Source: an uncultured archaeon | Lineage (GTDB): Archaea; Nanobdellota; Nanobdellia; Woesearchaeales; CAIVOO01 | NCBI GenBank assembly: GCA_903904885.1 | Contig: CAIVED010000012.1 | Span: 1-34,129, forward strand | Direction of reading: 5' to 3' | Length of the DNA stretch: 34,129 nucleotides | Program-made: the position numbers and the translations under genes | Part shown: positions 15,641 to 23,864 of the stretch, in pieces | How positions within the stretch are numbered: the first letter of the stretch is position 1 | Layout of the letters: every line of letters starts with the position of its first letter | The notes under the pieces: generated by a model | Seen by the model: the letters and a program-made list of their open reading frames with translations, nothing else | What the model was told of the DNA's origin: nothing | The model's database searches: none

Positions 15641-15650
15641 TTTAAATATG
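15641..15650 (+). promoter_or_regulatory. Box A of the TrmB-type regulator gene
   Basis: TTTAAATATG centred 26 bases before ATG 15671, so transcription probably starts at the start codon (leaderless). Confidence 0.6.
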
Positions 15651-15670
15651 CAATTAATATTATCTGACTT

Positions 15671-16375
15671 ATGGACATCGAAAAAGTTCTTTCAAATCTT
15701 GGCTTTTCACCAAATGAAATAAAGGTCTACCTGACTTTAAACGACAGGGGCTCTCTCAAGGCAGGCAAAATAGCCACAATTTCCAAGATTGACAGAAGCA
15801 GCTGCTACAACGCATTGAAAACCCTCGCAGAGAAAGGGCTGGCAAGTTACGTTCTAATCGGAGCAGTTAAATGGTTCCAGGCAACAGGACCAAAAAGACT
15901 GCTAGATTATGTCAAAGAGCAGGAGGAGGACGTCAAATCCATTCTTGATGATTTGCATGCAAGGCACAAGGCCGCGAAAATAGAAGGCCAGGTGAGGCTG
16001 TTCAAGGGAATCAAAGGTGTAAAGACAATTTTCCTCGACATGATAAGGACAGGGAAGGAAAACTATGTTTTCGGCTCAGAGGGGCAATTTTCCAAGAGAA
16101 TGCCTGAATTCGCAAAGCAGTTTGAAAGGCTTAAAAATGAAAGCGGAATCAAAACAAAATTAATTCTCAGAAAAGGCAGAAAAGAGCTTGGCTCAAAAAC
16201 ATCGGAGTACAGGCATCTCGATGTTGAAGAAAGCCTTGCAGTAACAAACATCTATGGAGACAAGATTGCAATCATAATATGGACAGACGAGCCTGAGGGG
16301 ATAATAATAGAGAACAAGTCCGCTGCAAAGGCGTACAAGAGTTATTTTGATGTTTTGTGGAAAGTGGCGAAATAA
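15671..16375 (+). CDS. TrmB-family transcriptional regulator
   Basis: 234 residues. The N-terminal winged helix (about 5-75: LGFSPNEIKVYLTLNDRGSL, IDRSSCYNALKTLAEKGL) is the TrmB DNA-binding domain. A helical linker follows (80-105), then a C-terminal effector part with VRLFKGIKGVKTIFLDMI and ending NKSAAKAYKSYFDVLWKVAK, the layout of archaeal TrmB proteins that lack the long sugar-binding domain. Such regulators repress or activate by binding inverted repeats near box A. A perfect inverted repeat lies just upstream of its own promoter, with a second copy at the operon promoter at 15298. The gene ends directly against the stop of the converging DedA gene. Confidence 0.85.
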   Translation: MDIEKVLSNLGFSPNEIKVYLTLNDRGSLKAGKIATISKIDRSSCYNALKTLAEKGLASYVLIGAVKWFQATGPKRLLDYVKEQEEDVKSILDDLHARHKAAKIEGQVRLFKGIKGVKTIFLDMIRTGKENYVFGSEGQFSKRMPEFAKQFERLKNESGIKTKLILRKGRKELGSKTSEYRHLDVEESLAVTNIYGDKIAIIIWTDEPEGIIIENKSAAKAYKSYFDVLWKVAK

Positions 16376-16987
16376 TCATTTTTTCTTTTTCATCAAACTC
16401 GCAACATGCCAAACATAATAGACAACAGCAATTGCTATCAAAGCCAAAACAACCCAGTCAAGCATCTGAGAATATTTGTGTATAATCAAGTAATTGGCTC
16501 CTAAAACAAACCCCAAATAAAGCAGGAACGTGTTCCAGATTAATGCCCCGAGAAAGGTGAGAATGCTGAATTTCCATAGTTTCATTTTTCCGATTCCGGC
16601 GGGCAGGGAAATCAAATGGCGAACAACCGGGATGAACCTGCTCACAAATATTGTCCAGACACCATAATGCCTGAACCATTTCTCTGTCCATTTTAATCGC
16701 GATTCATCAAGCAGAGCATATTTGCCCCATTTTTTTATCACAGGAATCCCGCCGTAATAGCCTATTGCATATGAAAGCCAGCTTCCCAAAAGAGAGGCAA
16801 CACCGCTCAAAACAGCAATCAGCCAGAAGCTCAATTTGCCCTGGGCAACAAGATAGCCGGCAAACGGCATAATAATCTCAGAGGGAATCGGCACCATGGT
16901 GCTCTCAAGAAACATGAACAGCATAATGCCGGGATAGCCAATAGCCAGAATCACAGAATTTACCCATTCTATAAGCTGTTCTATCAT
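16376..16987 (-). CDS. DedA-family (VTT domain) integral membrane protein
   Basis: 203 residues with four to five hydrophobic segments (about 10-30, 50-75, 135-160, 175-195). Family signatures are present: ESTMVPIPSEIIMPFAGY near the N-terminus, with E28 and E37, and FVSRFIPVVRHLISLPAG, the F-x3-R-x3-P-x2-R motif. DedA proteins are membrane lipid scramblases or transporters that affect envelope and proton balance. Full length. ATTTATAAA at 17010-17018 lies about 26 bases ahead of ATG 16987, so the mRNA is probably leaderless. It converges on the TrmB-type gene with no gap. Confidence 0.9.
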   Translation of the reverse strand: MIEQLIEWVNSVILAIGYPGIMLFMFLESTMVPIPSEIIMPFAGYLVAQGKLSFWLIAVLSGVASLLGSWLSYAIGYYGGIPVIKKWGKYALLDESRLKWTEKWFRHYGVWTIFVSRFIPVVRHLISLPAGIGKMKLWKFSILTFLGALIWNTFLLYLGFVLGANYLIIHKYSQMLDWVVLALIAIAVVYYVWHVASLMKKKK

Positions 16988-17009
16988 GGGAAGAAGTCTT
17001 CGGCCGAGG

Positions 17010-17018
17010 TTTATAAAT
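17010..17018 (-). promoter_or_regulatory. Box A of the DedA gene
   Basis: ATTTATAAA on the minus strand, centred 26-27 bases before ATG 16987. No ribosome site is visible ahead of the ATG, consistent with leaderless mRNA. Confidence 0.55.
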
Positions 17019-17019
17019 G

Positions 17020-17721
17020 TTATTCTCTTAATATTTCCGAAAGCTTATTGTCAGTTACAGAGGATGACCACCAGGTCCTTTCCTGCCTGCTTTTCGCAAC
17101 CTTCCCAAGATACTTTCCTGACTGCTGAAGATCCCACTGGCTAAATCCTCCGCCGGCAATCCAGGGAAAATAACTAACTTTTAGAACCCTCCTGATTTCA
17201 TATATGCCATCAGCGCGGCCGTTTACCTGGGAAACAAGCAGCGGAATGTATAATTCAAATTCCGGATCATCCAGTGTAAGCAGCGGCCTTCCCCTTGTTT
17301 TCGCAAGAACCCCCGCCTTTTCCTCAAAGATTATGTAAGCCCCCGTCACTTCACCATTTTCGTGCTGCCCCACTTCCTTTATTTCAGAATAATCAATTTC
17401 AGGCCGTGTCTGCCTTACCAGGTTGTTGTGCGGAAATGAATAGTCCCCAAGCTCATCCCAGAAAGGTGATATTGTCATGCTGAATCTCTGGGCAATATAA
17501 TGAGAATTTGCAAATTCCAGCCTTGGCCTGGAAAAATGAATTCCCTGCACAAATAATGGAGGGGACTGCTTTTTGTAATGCTCTATCACTTCTCTTATTG
17601 CCCCGCTTTCATGGACAATTCCGATTTTTTCCGGTACAGGGTCTTTAAATCCTGGATCCTGCGAAAGCGCTATTTCCAGATTATGCTCCATCTCGAGTTT
17701 CCTGGCTTCAGAAAGGTTCAT
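17020..17721 (-). CDS. Unrecognised soluble protein, 233 residues
   Basis: No signal peptide or membrane segment. An N-terminal helical region (1-50) is followed by a strand-rich middle (LFVQGIHFSRPRLEF, GAYIIFEEKAGVL, YEIRRVLKVSYFPW) and a Trp/Ser-rich tail. The Phe/Trp/Gly content suggests a beta-barrel or binding domain, but I recognise no family. The start ATG 17721 has no strong ribosome site; an A/T stretch at 17735-17748 is a weak box A candidate. Apparently a single-gene unit, with its stop overlapping the DedA promoter region. Confidence 0.62.
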   Translation of the reverse strand: MNLSEARKLEMEHNLEIALSQDPGFKDPVPEKIGIVHESGAIREVIEHYKKQSPPLFVQGIHFSRPRLEFANSHYIAQRFSMTISPFWDELGDYSFPHNNLVRQTRPEIDYSEIKEVGQHENGEVTGAYIIFEEKAGVLAKTRGRPLLTLDDPEFELYIPLLVSQVNGRADGIYEIRRVLKVSYFPWIAGGGFSQWDLQQSGKYLGKVAKSRQERTWWSSSVTDNKLSEILRE

Positions 17722-17786
17722 GGCATCTATGCGGGGCTAAAAACTTAAAAACCTTTGGTTTAATTTCCACTTAAAAGTAGAGAATA

Positions 17787-18182
17787 TTAAAACCCCCTGA
17801 TTCTTCTCAAGAAACGCGGGTTAGAATAATCATCCATGTCAGGAATTTTGTTAATATCATCAAGCATGAAAAAATCATCCTGAAAATGCTCCCCGGTTTC
17901 GTGCCTGATAACAGGCAAAAATTCCTCGCCATATTTTCTTGCAAACACCCACTCCGCAGCGAATATGCCCGTGTAATGGTGCCTCTGCTCCCTGTGCTTC
18001 ATTGCATTAAGTTCTGTGTATCCAAACAGCTTCGCAAAATATAGCTCTGAAAACAGGTCAAACCAGGAGTGCAGCTCTGTTATGAGTTTTTCAACCTCCT
18101 CTTTTCTTGAAGAATATAACTCAGGATAATTTCTCTTGGCATTCTTCAAAGATTTTTCAATATGGTCTGGTGTAATGCTCAT
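17787..18182 (-). CDS. Unrecognised helical protein rich in His and Glu
   Basis: 131 residues, mostly helical. The segments MKHREQRHHYTGIF and VIRHETGEHFQDDF place several His and Glu residues on neighbouring helices, which could bind a metal, but the pattern matches no enzyme I know. ATG 18182 has no clear ribosome site. The stop is about 65 bases before the next gene start, with no strong promoter seen between. Confidence 0.6.
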   Translation of the reverse strand: MSITPDHIEKSLKNAKRNYPELYSSRKEEVEKLITELHSWFDLFSELYFAKLFGYTELNAMKHREQRHHYTGIFAAEWVFARKYGEEFLPVIRHETGEHFQDDFFMLDDINKIPDMDDYSNPRFLRRIRGF

Positions 18183-18222
18183 CTTTTTATTCCTGGACGG
18201 AAAGAGTTACGTGCCCTCAACC

Positions 18223-18555
18223 TTAAGTATTGCTATTTTTTGGCCATTTGAATTTATCGCAGCCTTTTTCGCATACAGTATATAGGTCATAGGATGAATC
18301 AAGCTGCTGCTCCCACCATTCTGCTGAGCAGTCATGCTCATCCATCTCCTCTCTAAGCGTGCGAAGCTCATATTCATATTGTGCTCTGCATTTTCTGTTG
18401 CATTCTAGGAACTCGGGGCTGTATGTTGCAATTTCCGCCTTGATACTGTAATAAAGCCCTGTGCCCAATGCTGCCAGCGTTCCCGCCACAGCAACCGCAG
18501 CTATTCCAATCAGGCATTTTTTTCCAATTTCTTTTATTCTATTTTCAAGCTTCAT
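18223..18555 (-). CDS. Membrane-anchored protein with twin CX3C motifs
   Basis: 110 residues. One hydrophobic segment (about 14-36) should anchor it with the C-terminal part outside. That part has C52-x3-C56 and C95-x3-C99 separated by a long charged helix with C76 in the middle. Twin CX3C on two helices is the layout of disulfide-bonded helical hairpins. The start ATG 18555 overlaps the stop of the receiver gene as ATGA, so it is coupled to the receiver and, beyond it, to the secreted hydrolase. Function unknown; an outside sensor or surface chaperone is a guess. Confidence 0.65.
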   Translation of the reverse strand: MKLENRIKEIGKKCLIGIAAVAVAGTLAALGTGLYYSIKAEIATYSPEFLECNRKCRAQYEYELRTLREEMDEHDCSAEWWEQQLDSSYDLYTVCEKGCDKFKWPKNSNT

Positions 18556-18965
18556 TGCACTTTTCCATTGCTATCAAAATGCGGCTTTACCTCCCGTTCA
18601 TAGGTCTGCCTGTCCATTTTCAAAAGCTTTGCAATTATCTGTGCGATATTTGCCTCGACTCCGCTGAAATAGTACAGGCCAAGCTCCCTTGCCTCTTCGG
18701 CTTCCCATTTTTCTGAGAAGCCTATTATTAACTCATTGTCAGTTGTAGCCTTTATCTTGAATGCGGTCTGATAGCCGTTAATTGGCGGGTCATGGTCAAG
18801 CACAACTGCATCATACTTATGGTCATGAGCGAGCCTCAATGCAGCCCCTGCGTTGCCAGCCGGGGTAAACTCAACCCTTCCGTTGAATGCCCTCCTGAAT
18901 CTCGGCACATAACTCTCATGGTCGTCATCCACAACCAAAACTTCCAGTTTTTTTGCTTCTGCCAT
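18552..18965 (-). CDS. Stand-alone response-regulator receiver domain
   Basis: 137 residues from ATG 18965, which has GGGGGAGTG upstream; the longer open frame runs into the preceding gene and is not used. Receiver features: VLVVDDDHE acidic cluster, D in VVLDHDPPINGY as phosphoacceptor, and Ser in LIIGFSEKW at the switch position. The usual late Lys is replaced (GLYYFSG), so phosphorylation-coupled signalling may be altered. No output domain. It begins one base after the stop of the GH5/beta-helix gene and overlaps the membrane protein gene downstream, an unusual operon for a receiver. Confidence 0.8.
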   Translation of the reverse strand: MAEAKKLEVLVVDDDHESYVPRFRRAFNGRVEFTPAGNAGAALRLAHDHKYDAVVLDHDPPINGYQTAFKIKATTDNELIIGFSEKWEAEEARELGLYYFSGVEANIAQIIAKLLKMDRQTYEREVKPHFDSNGKVQ

Positions 18966-18966
18966 T

Positions 18967-21900
18967 TTAGCACTCCCCCGGCGCCACCTGGGCGCCATCA
19001 TGATAATTGTTTCCTTTGTTATCCACGCAGAATTTATTGTCTCCTGGCTGCAATACGCCCCCACCATAGAAGTCATTGCTGTAAAAATTATTTTCACTGA
19101 CTTCCTTGCCATAGACAAAAAGGTCTGCTGTATTGTTCAGAATGTTCCCGGTAAATGTATTGCCGATAACTCGGTGGCCCTGTATCTTTGCATTTCTTCC
19201 GAAAAGAAGCTCGCCGATTTTCCACAGATTTCCGTCATTCAAACCGATTCCTGCTTCTGAACTGCCGGAAATTGTGTTGTTTGAAATAACATTTCCTTCG
19301 GATGGTCCCGGTGAAAAAAGGCCCTCCATGCCAAAGCCGAATCCGTTATTCCTCATAACATTCCAAGACACGGTGTTGTTGCTTCCTTCAATTATAGATA
19401 TTCCGGCTCTTGAATTGTTCTCTGCAGTGTTGTTGTAAACCTCTGCGCCTGCGGAATACACCAAAGAAATTCCGTCATTTCCGGAGTTACTGATTGCATT
19501 GTTCCCGTAAACAACATTGTCAAATCCAGCCACTGTAATTCCTGTTCCTGTATTGGCCTGTGCTTTATTCCCGATTATATTGTTCCCAATCCCGATAACC
19601 AGCATGCCGCTGTTGCTTCCGGATACTTCATTGTTTTCCAGCGTGGAATCTATTCCCCCTCCGACAATTCCATTCCCATTATTGTAGGCTTTATTGCCTT
19701 TTATTGTTCCGTAATATGCTGCGAAAACAATTCCCCCGCGGTTATCGTGGACCGTGTTATTTACCAGCTCAAGATTCTTAATTGCGGTCATATTCAGGCC
19801 GTTTTCAAAACCTTCTATGTTGCAGTTCTTTACGGTTATATTTTCAATAAAACCTATTGAGCTGATGAACCCCGCAATATTGTTGATTATCGGGGACATA
19901 TTCTGGAGATTTGAGGTCTTGTTTATCCAAAAGTTCAGATCAAAAACCCCTGATGACGCTACTCCCTGACTGGTTCCTGCACCGATAATATGCGCTCCGT
20001 TGCAGTCTAAAATGACATTGCTGGAATTTATTGTCATGCCTTCCTCAAGGTTATAATCCCCTTCGCAAAAAACCGTATTTGAAGACAAAACAAGATTGCT
20101 GCTTGGCTCTACGCATGATTGGCCCTGGGAATAGGGTGTTAAAGGAAAATTGTCAATCTTTCCGCTTCCAATATTGTAGGGCAAATCGCAAATTCCATCA
20201 TTATTCAGGTTATTGCATCCTTCTGCAGGCTCATCATATTTGCTCCAGTGATTCCCCTGATTGCTGCAATTCCATTTTGTGGTGGAATTTGAAATCAAAC
20301 CCGCATCATTAACATTATTTGCAAAATAATTTCTGCAGACAGTTGTGTTGTAATAATTCGAGGCTGCGCTGCCTGTTAAGCCATAGGCATCATTCAAAAA
20401 AGTGTTGCCTATTATTGAATTGTGCCTGCAGCTGTACCAGCAGTAAATGCCTGAACCCCCATCATGTATGGTGTTGTTTTCAAATAATGTGCCTTCAACT
20501 CCATCAAGGGATACGCACCTGCCCCAGTTGATGCAGGTCAGATTGTTGTTTATTATTGTGCTGTTGTATACTCTTATCAGATATATCACATGATCTCTTA
20601 CGAAATTGAAAGTGTTGCCTGATATCAGCAAATTACTTCCCCTGCCATTCACTCCCAGGCCAACATTATTAATTATTGATGCTGAATTCCCAGTAGCTAT
20701 AAACATTCCATAGTTAAGGGTGTTGTTTATTGCTGTGAAATAATTCCCCACTGCGTTAATCCCTCCGGTAAGATTCAAAATGCAGTTTTTTACTGTAACC
20801 CGGGAATATCCATTAATATCTACTGCAAATGTTGAACGGTTACCGGAAATTGTAGAGCCATTGCAGTCAAGCGCGACACCATTTGCTGCTATGTTTATTC
20901 CATTAGGCAAATAAAAATTGCCATTGCAAAGCGTGGTGTTATAGGTTATGTTCATGTCATCAGTAGGCATAACACATCCGCCAACAAAAACATGGCTGCA
21001 AGTCAAATTCGCCAGGCAGGTGTCCATTGTCAATGGATCCCCATCATCACAGTTCTCCAACATGGTTGTTTCTGCCTGACATTTCCCAGTTATGCACCTG
21101 CCTTCATCGTGCATTATATTATTTAAAGCGCAGTAGCCGCCGTCAAGATAGTCGCATTCGCTATCTGTACTGCAGTCTACACTAAGCCCATTCATGTAAT
21201 CCGCATGATTACTAATCACATTACATACTGAATCTCCCGGACAGAAAACAAAATAACCGTCATTTCCAGCTGCCTGGCTGTCGGCAAGAAGCCAGAAAGT
21301 GTCTCCATTAACACTGTTGCTCTCAATCTCGCTGTAAAATCCAGACATTTTCGCCTGCTTATCAGCAACTGAGCCGAATTCTTCCATTACAACAGGCTTT
21401 CCAATAACACTGTGTGAATCTTCAGCATGCTCTTTAATCCACAATGAATAATTCACATCATCAAATTTTCCCGCTTCAGGATAGTACCTGAATGTTGTGA
21501 AATCAACCGATGGCCACTGGTGATTTGCAATGAAATCCTGGCCTTCATTTCCATGATACCACCAGGACCATTCAGGATCTGAAGGCTTGTTAAGATAACC
21601 GCCATCGCTTCCCGGAGTAACCATATGATTTGAGTCTATTGACTTCACATATGCGCTCATCTCGCCAATCCAGCTGTTAAGCACAACCCCTGTTTTGTTT
21701 GACCTTGCTCTTGGCTCATTGGCAAGCTCCCAGGCAAATATTGTCGGGTCATCTTTGTATTTTATCCCGGTTAATGTATTGGTTCTGTTTAGAAAATAGT
21801 TCACATAACTTTTGTAGATTTGCTTAGTGCAGCTGTTTGAATAAAAAGCGTCATGCACCTGGGTAGGTGTGCCAAACGGCCACGGCTCATCTGCATCGCA

Positions 21901-22362
21901 TATGCTTGCGTTGGTTACATTGCACCATTTGGCATACTGGCACATTCCCCCAAAATTATCCCAATTGTTAACAAGAGGAACAGTAAGCTTTAGATTTCTA
22001 TCAGAAGCTTCTTTTATTATCCGGTCAAACTTTTGGAAAGTGGCTTCATTGTAAACGCCCGGAGAGGTCTGGAATGAATTATAGCTTGCATCACTGCAAG
22101 TTCCGTCGCAGAATCCCCAGGTTCGGATTACTTTAAGGCCGAGGCTGTCAGCATCATCCATAACCTCCTGAACATTGCTCAAGGGCTTGTAAAACAGGTA
22201 ATAATTATTTGCACCGGCAAAATAAAAAGGATTCCCGTTTATTTCAAACTCTGTTCCGCTGGCCTGAACAAAGCCCTGGGCGTTGACAAAGCCCAATCCC
22301 ATCAAAAAAGCAAGAATTAACTGGATTGCTCTTAAGTTTTGAACCAACTGTTTCATTTTCAT
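18967..22362 (-). CDS. Secreted GH5-type endo-mannanase-like enzyme fused to right-handed beta-helix domain
   Basis: 1131 residues from ATG 22362. The ATG at 22374 contains the GGAGG ribosome site for the second ATG, so I take the latter. A signal peptide is visible (hydrophobic ILAFLMGLGF, cleavage near VNA, about residue 27). Residues about 30-370 are a glycoside hydrolase family 5 domain, closest to mannanases (subfamily 7): acid/base E216 in WELANEP and nucleophile E328 in VMEEFG, with the Trp-rich cleft. A Cys-rich linker (about 395-455) leads to two beta-helix modules, each opening with an LC/FC-G-N/D-Y segment and an LDCNG strand, with many N-linked glycosylation sequons. It probably breaks down mannan-like polysaccharide at the cell surface. 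Start of the run that continues into the receiver gene. Confidence 0.85.
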   Translation of the reverse strand: MKMKQLVQNLRAIQLILAFLMGLGFVNAQGFVQASGTEFEINGNPFYFAGANNYYLFYKPLSNVQEVMDDADSLGLKVIRTWGFCDGTCSDASYNSFQTSPGVYNEATFQKFDRIIKEASDRNLKLTVPLVNNWDNFGGMCQYAKWCNVTNASICDADEPWPFGTPTQVHDAFYSNSCTKQIYKSYVNYFLNRTNTLTGIKYKDDPTIFAWELANEPRARSNKTGVVLNSWIGEMSAYVKSIDSNHMVTPGSDGGYLNKPSDPEWSWWYHGNEGQDFIANHQWPSVDFTTFRYYPEAGKFDDVNYSLWIKEHAEDSHSVIGKPVVMEEFGSVADKQAKMSGFYSEIESNSVNGDTFWLLADSQAAGNDGYFVFCPGDSVCNVISNHADYMNGLSVDCSTDSECDYLDGGYCALNNIMHDEGRCITGKCQAETTMLENCDDGDPLTMDTCLANLTCSHVFVGGCVMPTDDMNITYNTTLCNGNFYLPNGINIAANGVALDCNGSTISGNRSTFAVDINGYSRVTVKNCILNLTGGINAVGNYFTAINNTLNYGMFIATGNSASIINNVGLGVNGRGSNLLISGNTFNFVRDHVIYLIRVYNSTIINNNLTCINWGRCVSLDGVEGTLFENNTIHDGGSGIYCWYSCRHNSIIGNTFLNDAYGLTGSAASNYYNTTVCRNYFANNVNDAGLISNSTTKWNCSNQGNHWSKYDEPAEGCNNLNNDGICDLPYNIGSGKIDNFPLTPYSQGQSCVEPSSNLVLSSNTVFCEGDYNLEEGMTINSSNVILDCNGAHIIGAGTSQGVASSGVFDLNFWINKTSNLQNMSPIINNIAGFISSIGFIENITVKNCNIEGFENGLNMTAIKNLELVNNTVHDNRGGIVFAAYYGTIKGNKAYNNGNGIVGGGIDSTLENNEVSGSNSGMLVIGIGNNIIGNKAQANTGTGITVAGFDNVVYGNNAISNSGNDGISLVYSAGAEVYNNTAENNSRAGISIIEGSNNTVSWNVMRNNGFGFGMEGLFSPGPSEGNVISNNTISGSSEAGIGLNDGNLWKIGELLFGRNAKIQGHRVIGNTFTGNILNNTADLFVYGKEVSENNFYSNDFYGGGVLQPGDNKFCVDNKGNNYHDGAQVAPGEC

Positions 22363-22372
22363 TTTTTCCTCC

Positions 22373-22386
22373 ATAGCTAAAGCTAT
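22373..22386. repeat. Palindrome ATAGCTAAAGCTAT upstream of the GH5 gene
   Basis: Six-base arms with a two-base centre, immediately upstream of the GGAGG site. It may be an operator or an mRNA hairpin affecting translation of the secreted enzyme. No clear box A is seen beside it. Confidence 0.4.
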
Positions 22387-22411
22387 CTATCGGCTCTTTT
22401 TTCCAGACAAC

Positions 22412-22801
22412 TCAGCCCAACTCAGGCAATATTTCCTCTGAGTCCCTCAAATGCCTTGCAAATTTTGCGGCATCTGCGCGGGCCCTCTCATACTGAGGAT
22501 CATTAAAAGTCCTGCTAAACAGCTTCCTGCAGCCATCTCCGCCGTTTTTTGAGTAAACCTCAGCTGAAAATCCTCCATTAATTTCACGATTCAGTTCCCT
22601 AAGCGCAATTACGTAATGGTTTTCCTGCTCTTTTTTGCCGGAAATGATAAGGAAGTTCCTTTTTCTGTCCAGGAAAAACAGCTCATTGTCAACAATCCCG
22701 CTGCAGGTGTACTCCCGCTCTTCGCCGTACTCTCCAAGCACTTTCTGGGCGAGCGTATCAAGCCATTCTTCAATCAATACTTCTTCTTCGGGGATGTTCA
22801 T
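22412..22801 (-). CDS. Unrecognised protein coupled to an Lrp-like regulator
   Basis: 129 residues: helical start (EEEVLIEEWLDTLAQKVL), a strand-rich centre (YTCSGIVDNELFFLDRKRNFLIISG) and a helical end. No signal peptide, no recognised motif. ATG 22801 overlaps the Lrp-like stop by four bases (ATGA), so the two are translated together. The GH5 gene follows after about 50 bases. It may be a partner or target of the regulator. Confidence 0.62.
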   Translation of the reverse strand: MNIPEEEVLIEEWLDTLAQKVLGEYGEEREYTCSGIVDNELFFLDRKRNFLIISGKKEQENHYVIALRELNREINGGFSAEVYSKNGGDGCRKLFSRTFNDPQYERARADAAKFARHLRDSEEILPELG

Positions 22802-23232
22802 TCTGGCATGAACCTCTCTCTTTCCTCAACTTTAAGTATCTGGAACGGCTGCAATTCCACTGAAAATTTTGATTTAAGCTGCTCAACCCAGTTTATGAAC
22901 TGAAAGCTGTCCCTGCAGACAACCTCTATGAGGAAGCTAAAGCTTGAATTTGTGTGATAGACTGAATTCACGCATTTCTGCTGCTTCAAAAAGTCCAAAA
23001 CCTCTGATTTTTGGTGGGGGCTTGCCTTTATGGCAACAATATGGTGCGCGGTATAGCCCAGGCTTTTGTAGTCAAGCAGGGATGACCTTTTTGTGACATA
23101 TTTTTCCTCTATTCTTTTCAGCTTGTCCGCAACAGTGGAGATAGGAAGGCTCAACTCCCTTGCGATTGCAGATATGTTCAATTTTTTCCCCTGCCTTAGA
23201 TGCTTCATTATTTCCTTCTCATTCTGGTTCAT
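22798..23232 (-). CDS. Lrp/AsnC-like transcriptional regulator
   Basis: The N-terminus is a standard Lrp helix-turn-helix (NEKEIMKHLRQG, LNISAIARELSLPISTVADKL). The C-terminal half has the strand-helix pattern of an RAM/AsnC effector domain (HIVAIKASPHQKSEVLDFL, VNSVYHTNSSFSFLIEVVC). I take ATG 23232, which begins directly at the domain and has GGGAGATGA upstream; ATG 23250 is the alternative. A TGATATATCA element near 23259 may be its promoter. As first gene ahead of an unknown protein and the secreted hydrolase, it may control that run in response to a small ligand. Confidence 0.78.
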   Translation of the reverse strand: MNQNEKEIMKHLRQGKKLNISAIARELSLPISTVADKLKRIEEKYVTKRSSLLDYKSLGYTAHHIVAIKASPHQKSEVLDFLKQQKCVNSVYHTNSSFSFLIEVVCRDSFQFINWVEQLKSKFSVELQPFQILKVEERERFMPE

Positions 23233-23258
23233 TGAATTTTCATCTCCCATCAAAGTGT

Positions 23259-23268
23259 TGATATATCA
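23259..23268. promoter_or_regulatory. TGATATATCA palindrome/box A ahead of the Lrp-like gene
   Basis: A ten-base perfect palindrome with TATA character, about 27-36 bases before the preferred ATG 23232. It probably serves as box A, and it shares the TGATATAT half with the palindrome at 23865-23882. Confidence 0.4.
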
Positions 23269-23802
23269 CCCGCATCCGCGTTCATATTCCCCTCCTATTT
23301 GTTCAAGCTCAGAAGGGCTTGATTTGATCAGCTCGCCTGGAGACAATACATTTGGTTCTATTCTGTAAGAAACCCTTATGCCTTCTGCGCAGTAATCATC
23401 AAGCGAGAAAGGGCCGGCATATGAATGCTGAAATCCATCTCTCATATTTCTTGTTTCAACTATCGCAACCCACTCTTTTCTCTCGCCTATCCACATCAAA
23501 ACGAATGATTTTCTTGCTAACCCAGCAATCTTCATGGGATATGCAAAGCATGCAGAAACATATGCGCTTTCAGAATCAAATCTTTTAAACCTCGAATAAC
23601 TGACTCTTTTGAAGCCACATTCGCGGGTTATTCCCGGAAGGATTTTTTCATCATAATAAAGCTCTTTTATCTCTTTGGGAATTTCGCTTAATGGGCCTGC
23701 CATAGGAATTTCAAATGGGACAAACCCCCTTTCCTCGGGGTTTATTGCAAGCTTTTCCAGTGCAAGAACAATCTTCCCCCTCTGATTTTTTGGCTCTTCC
23801 AT
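23266..23802 (-). CDS. Unrecognised protein, 178 residues
   Basis: No signal peptide or membrane segment. The centre (SESAYVSACFAYPMKIAGLARKS is helix-like; FVLMWIGERKEWVAIVETRN is strand-like) and the C-terminal VSYRIEPNVLS strand suggest an alpha/beta fold. No motif recognised. ATG 23802 has a weak AGGT upstream. It is transcribed divergently from the AbrB-PhoU gene, sharing a very A/T-rich intergenic region with candidate box A sequence near 23842-23851. Confidence 0.62.
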   Translation of the reverse strand: MEEPKNQRGKIVLALEKLAINPEERGFVPFEIPMAGPLSEIPKEIKELYYDEKILPGITRECGFKRVSYSRFKRFDSESAYVSACFAYPMKIAGLARKSFVLMWIGERKEWVAIVETRNMRDGFQHSYAGPFSLDDYCAEGIRVSYRIEPNVLSPGELIKSSPSELEQIGGEYERGCG

Positions 23803-23864
23803 TTTGACCTGTAAATCTCACAGCTTTTTACGTCAATTTAACATATATATCTATGTGATATAAT

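Noticed and set aside
15290-15667. Plus-strand open frame of 125 codons across the TrmB regulon promoters
   Set aside because: It runs through both inverted repeats and box A elements, while the opposite strand has a better small gene with a well-placed promoter.
19754-20531. Plus-strand frames opposite the beta-helix region
   Set aside because: Shadow frames of the GH5/beta-helix gene, without ribosome site or recognisable domain.
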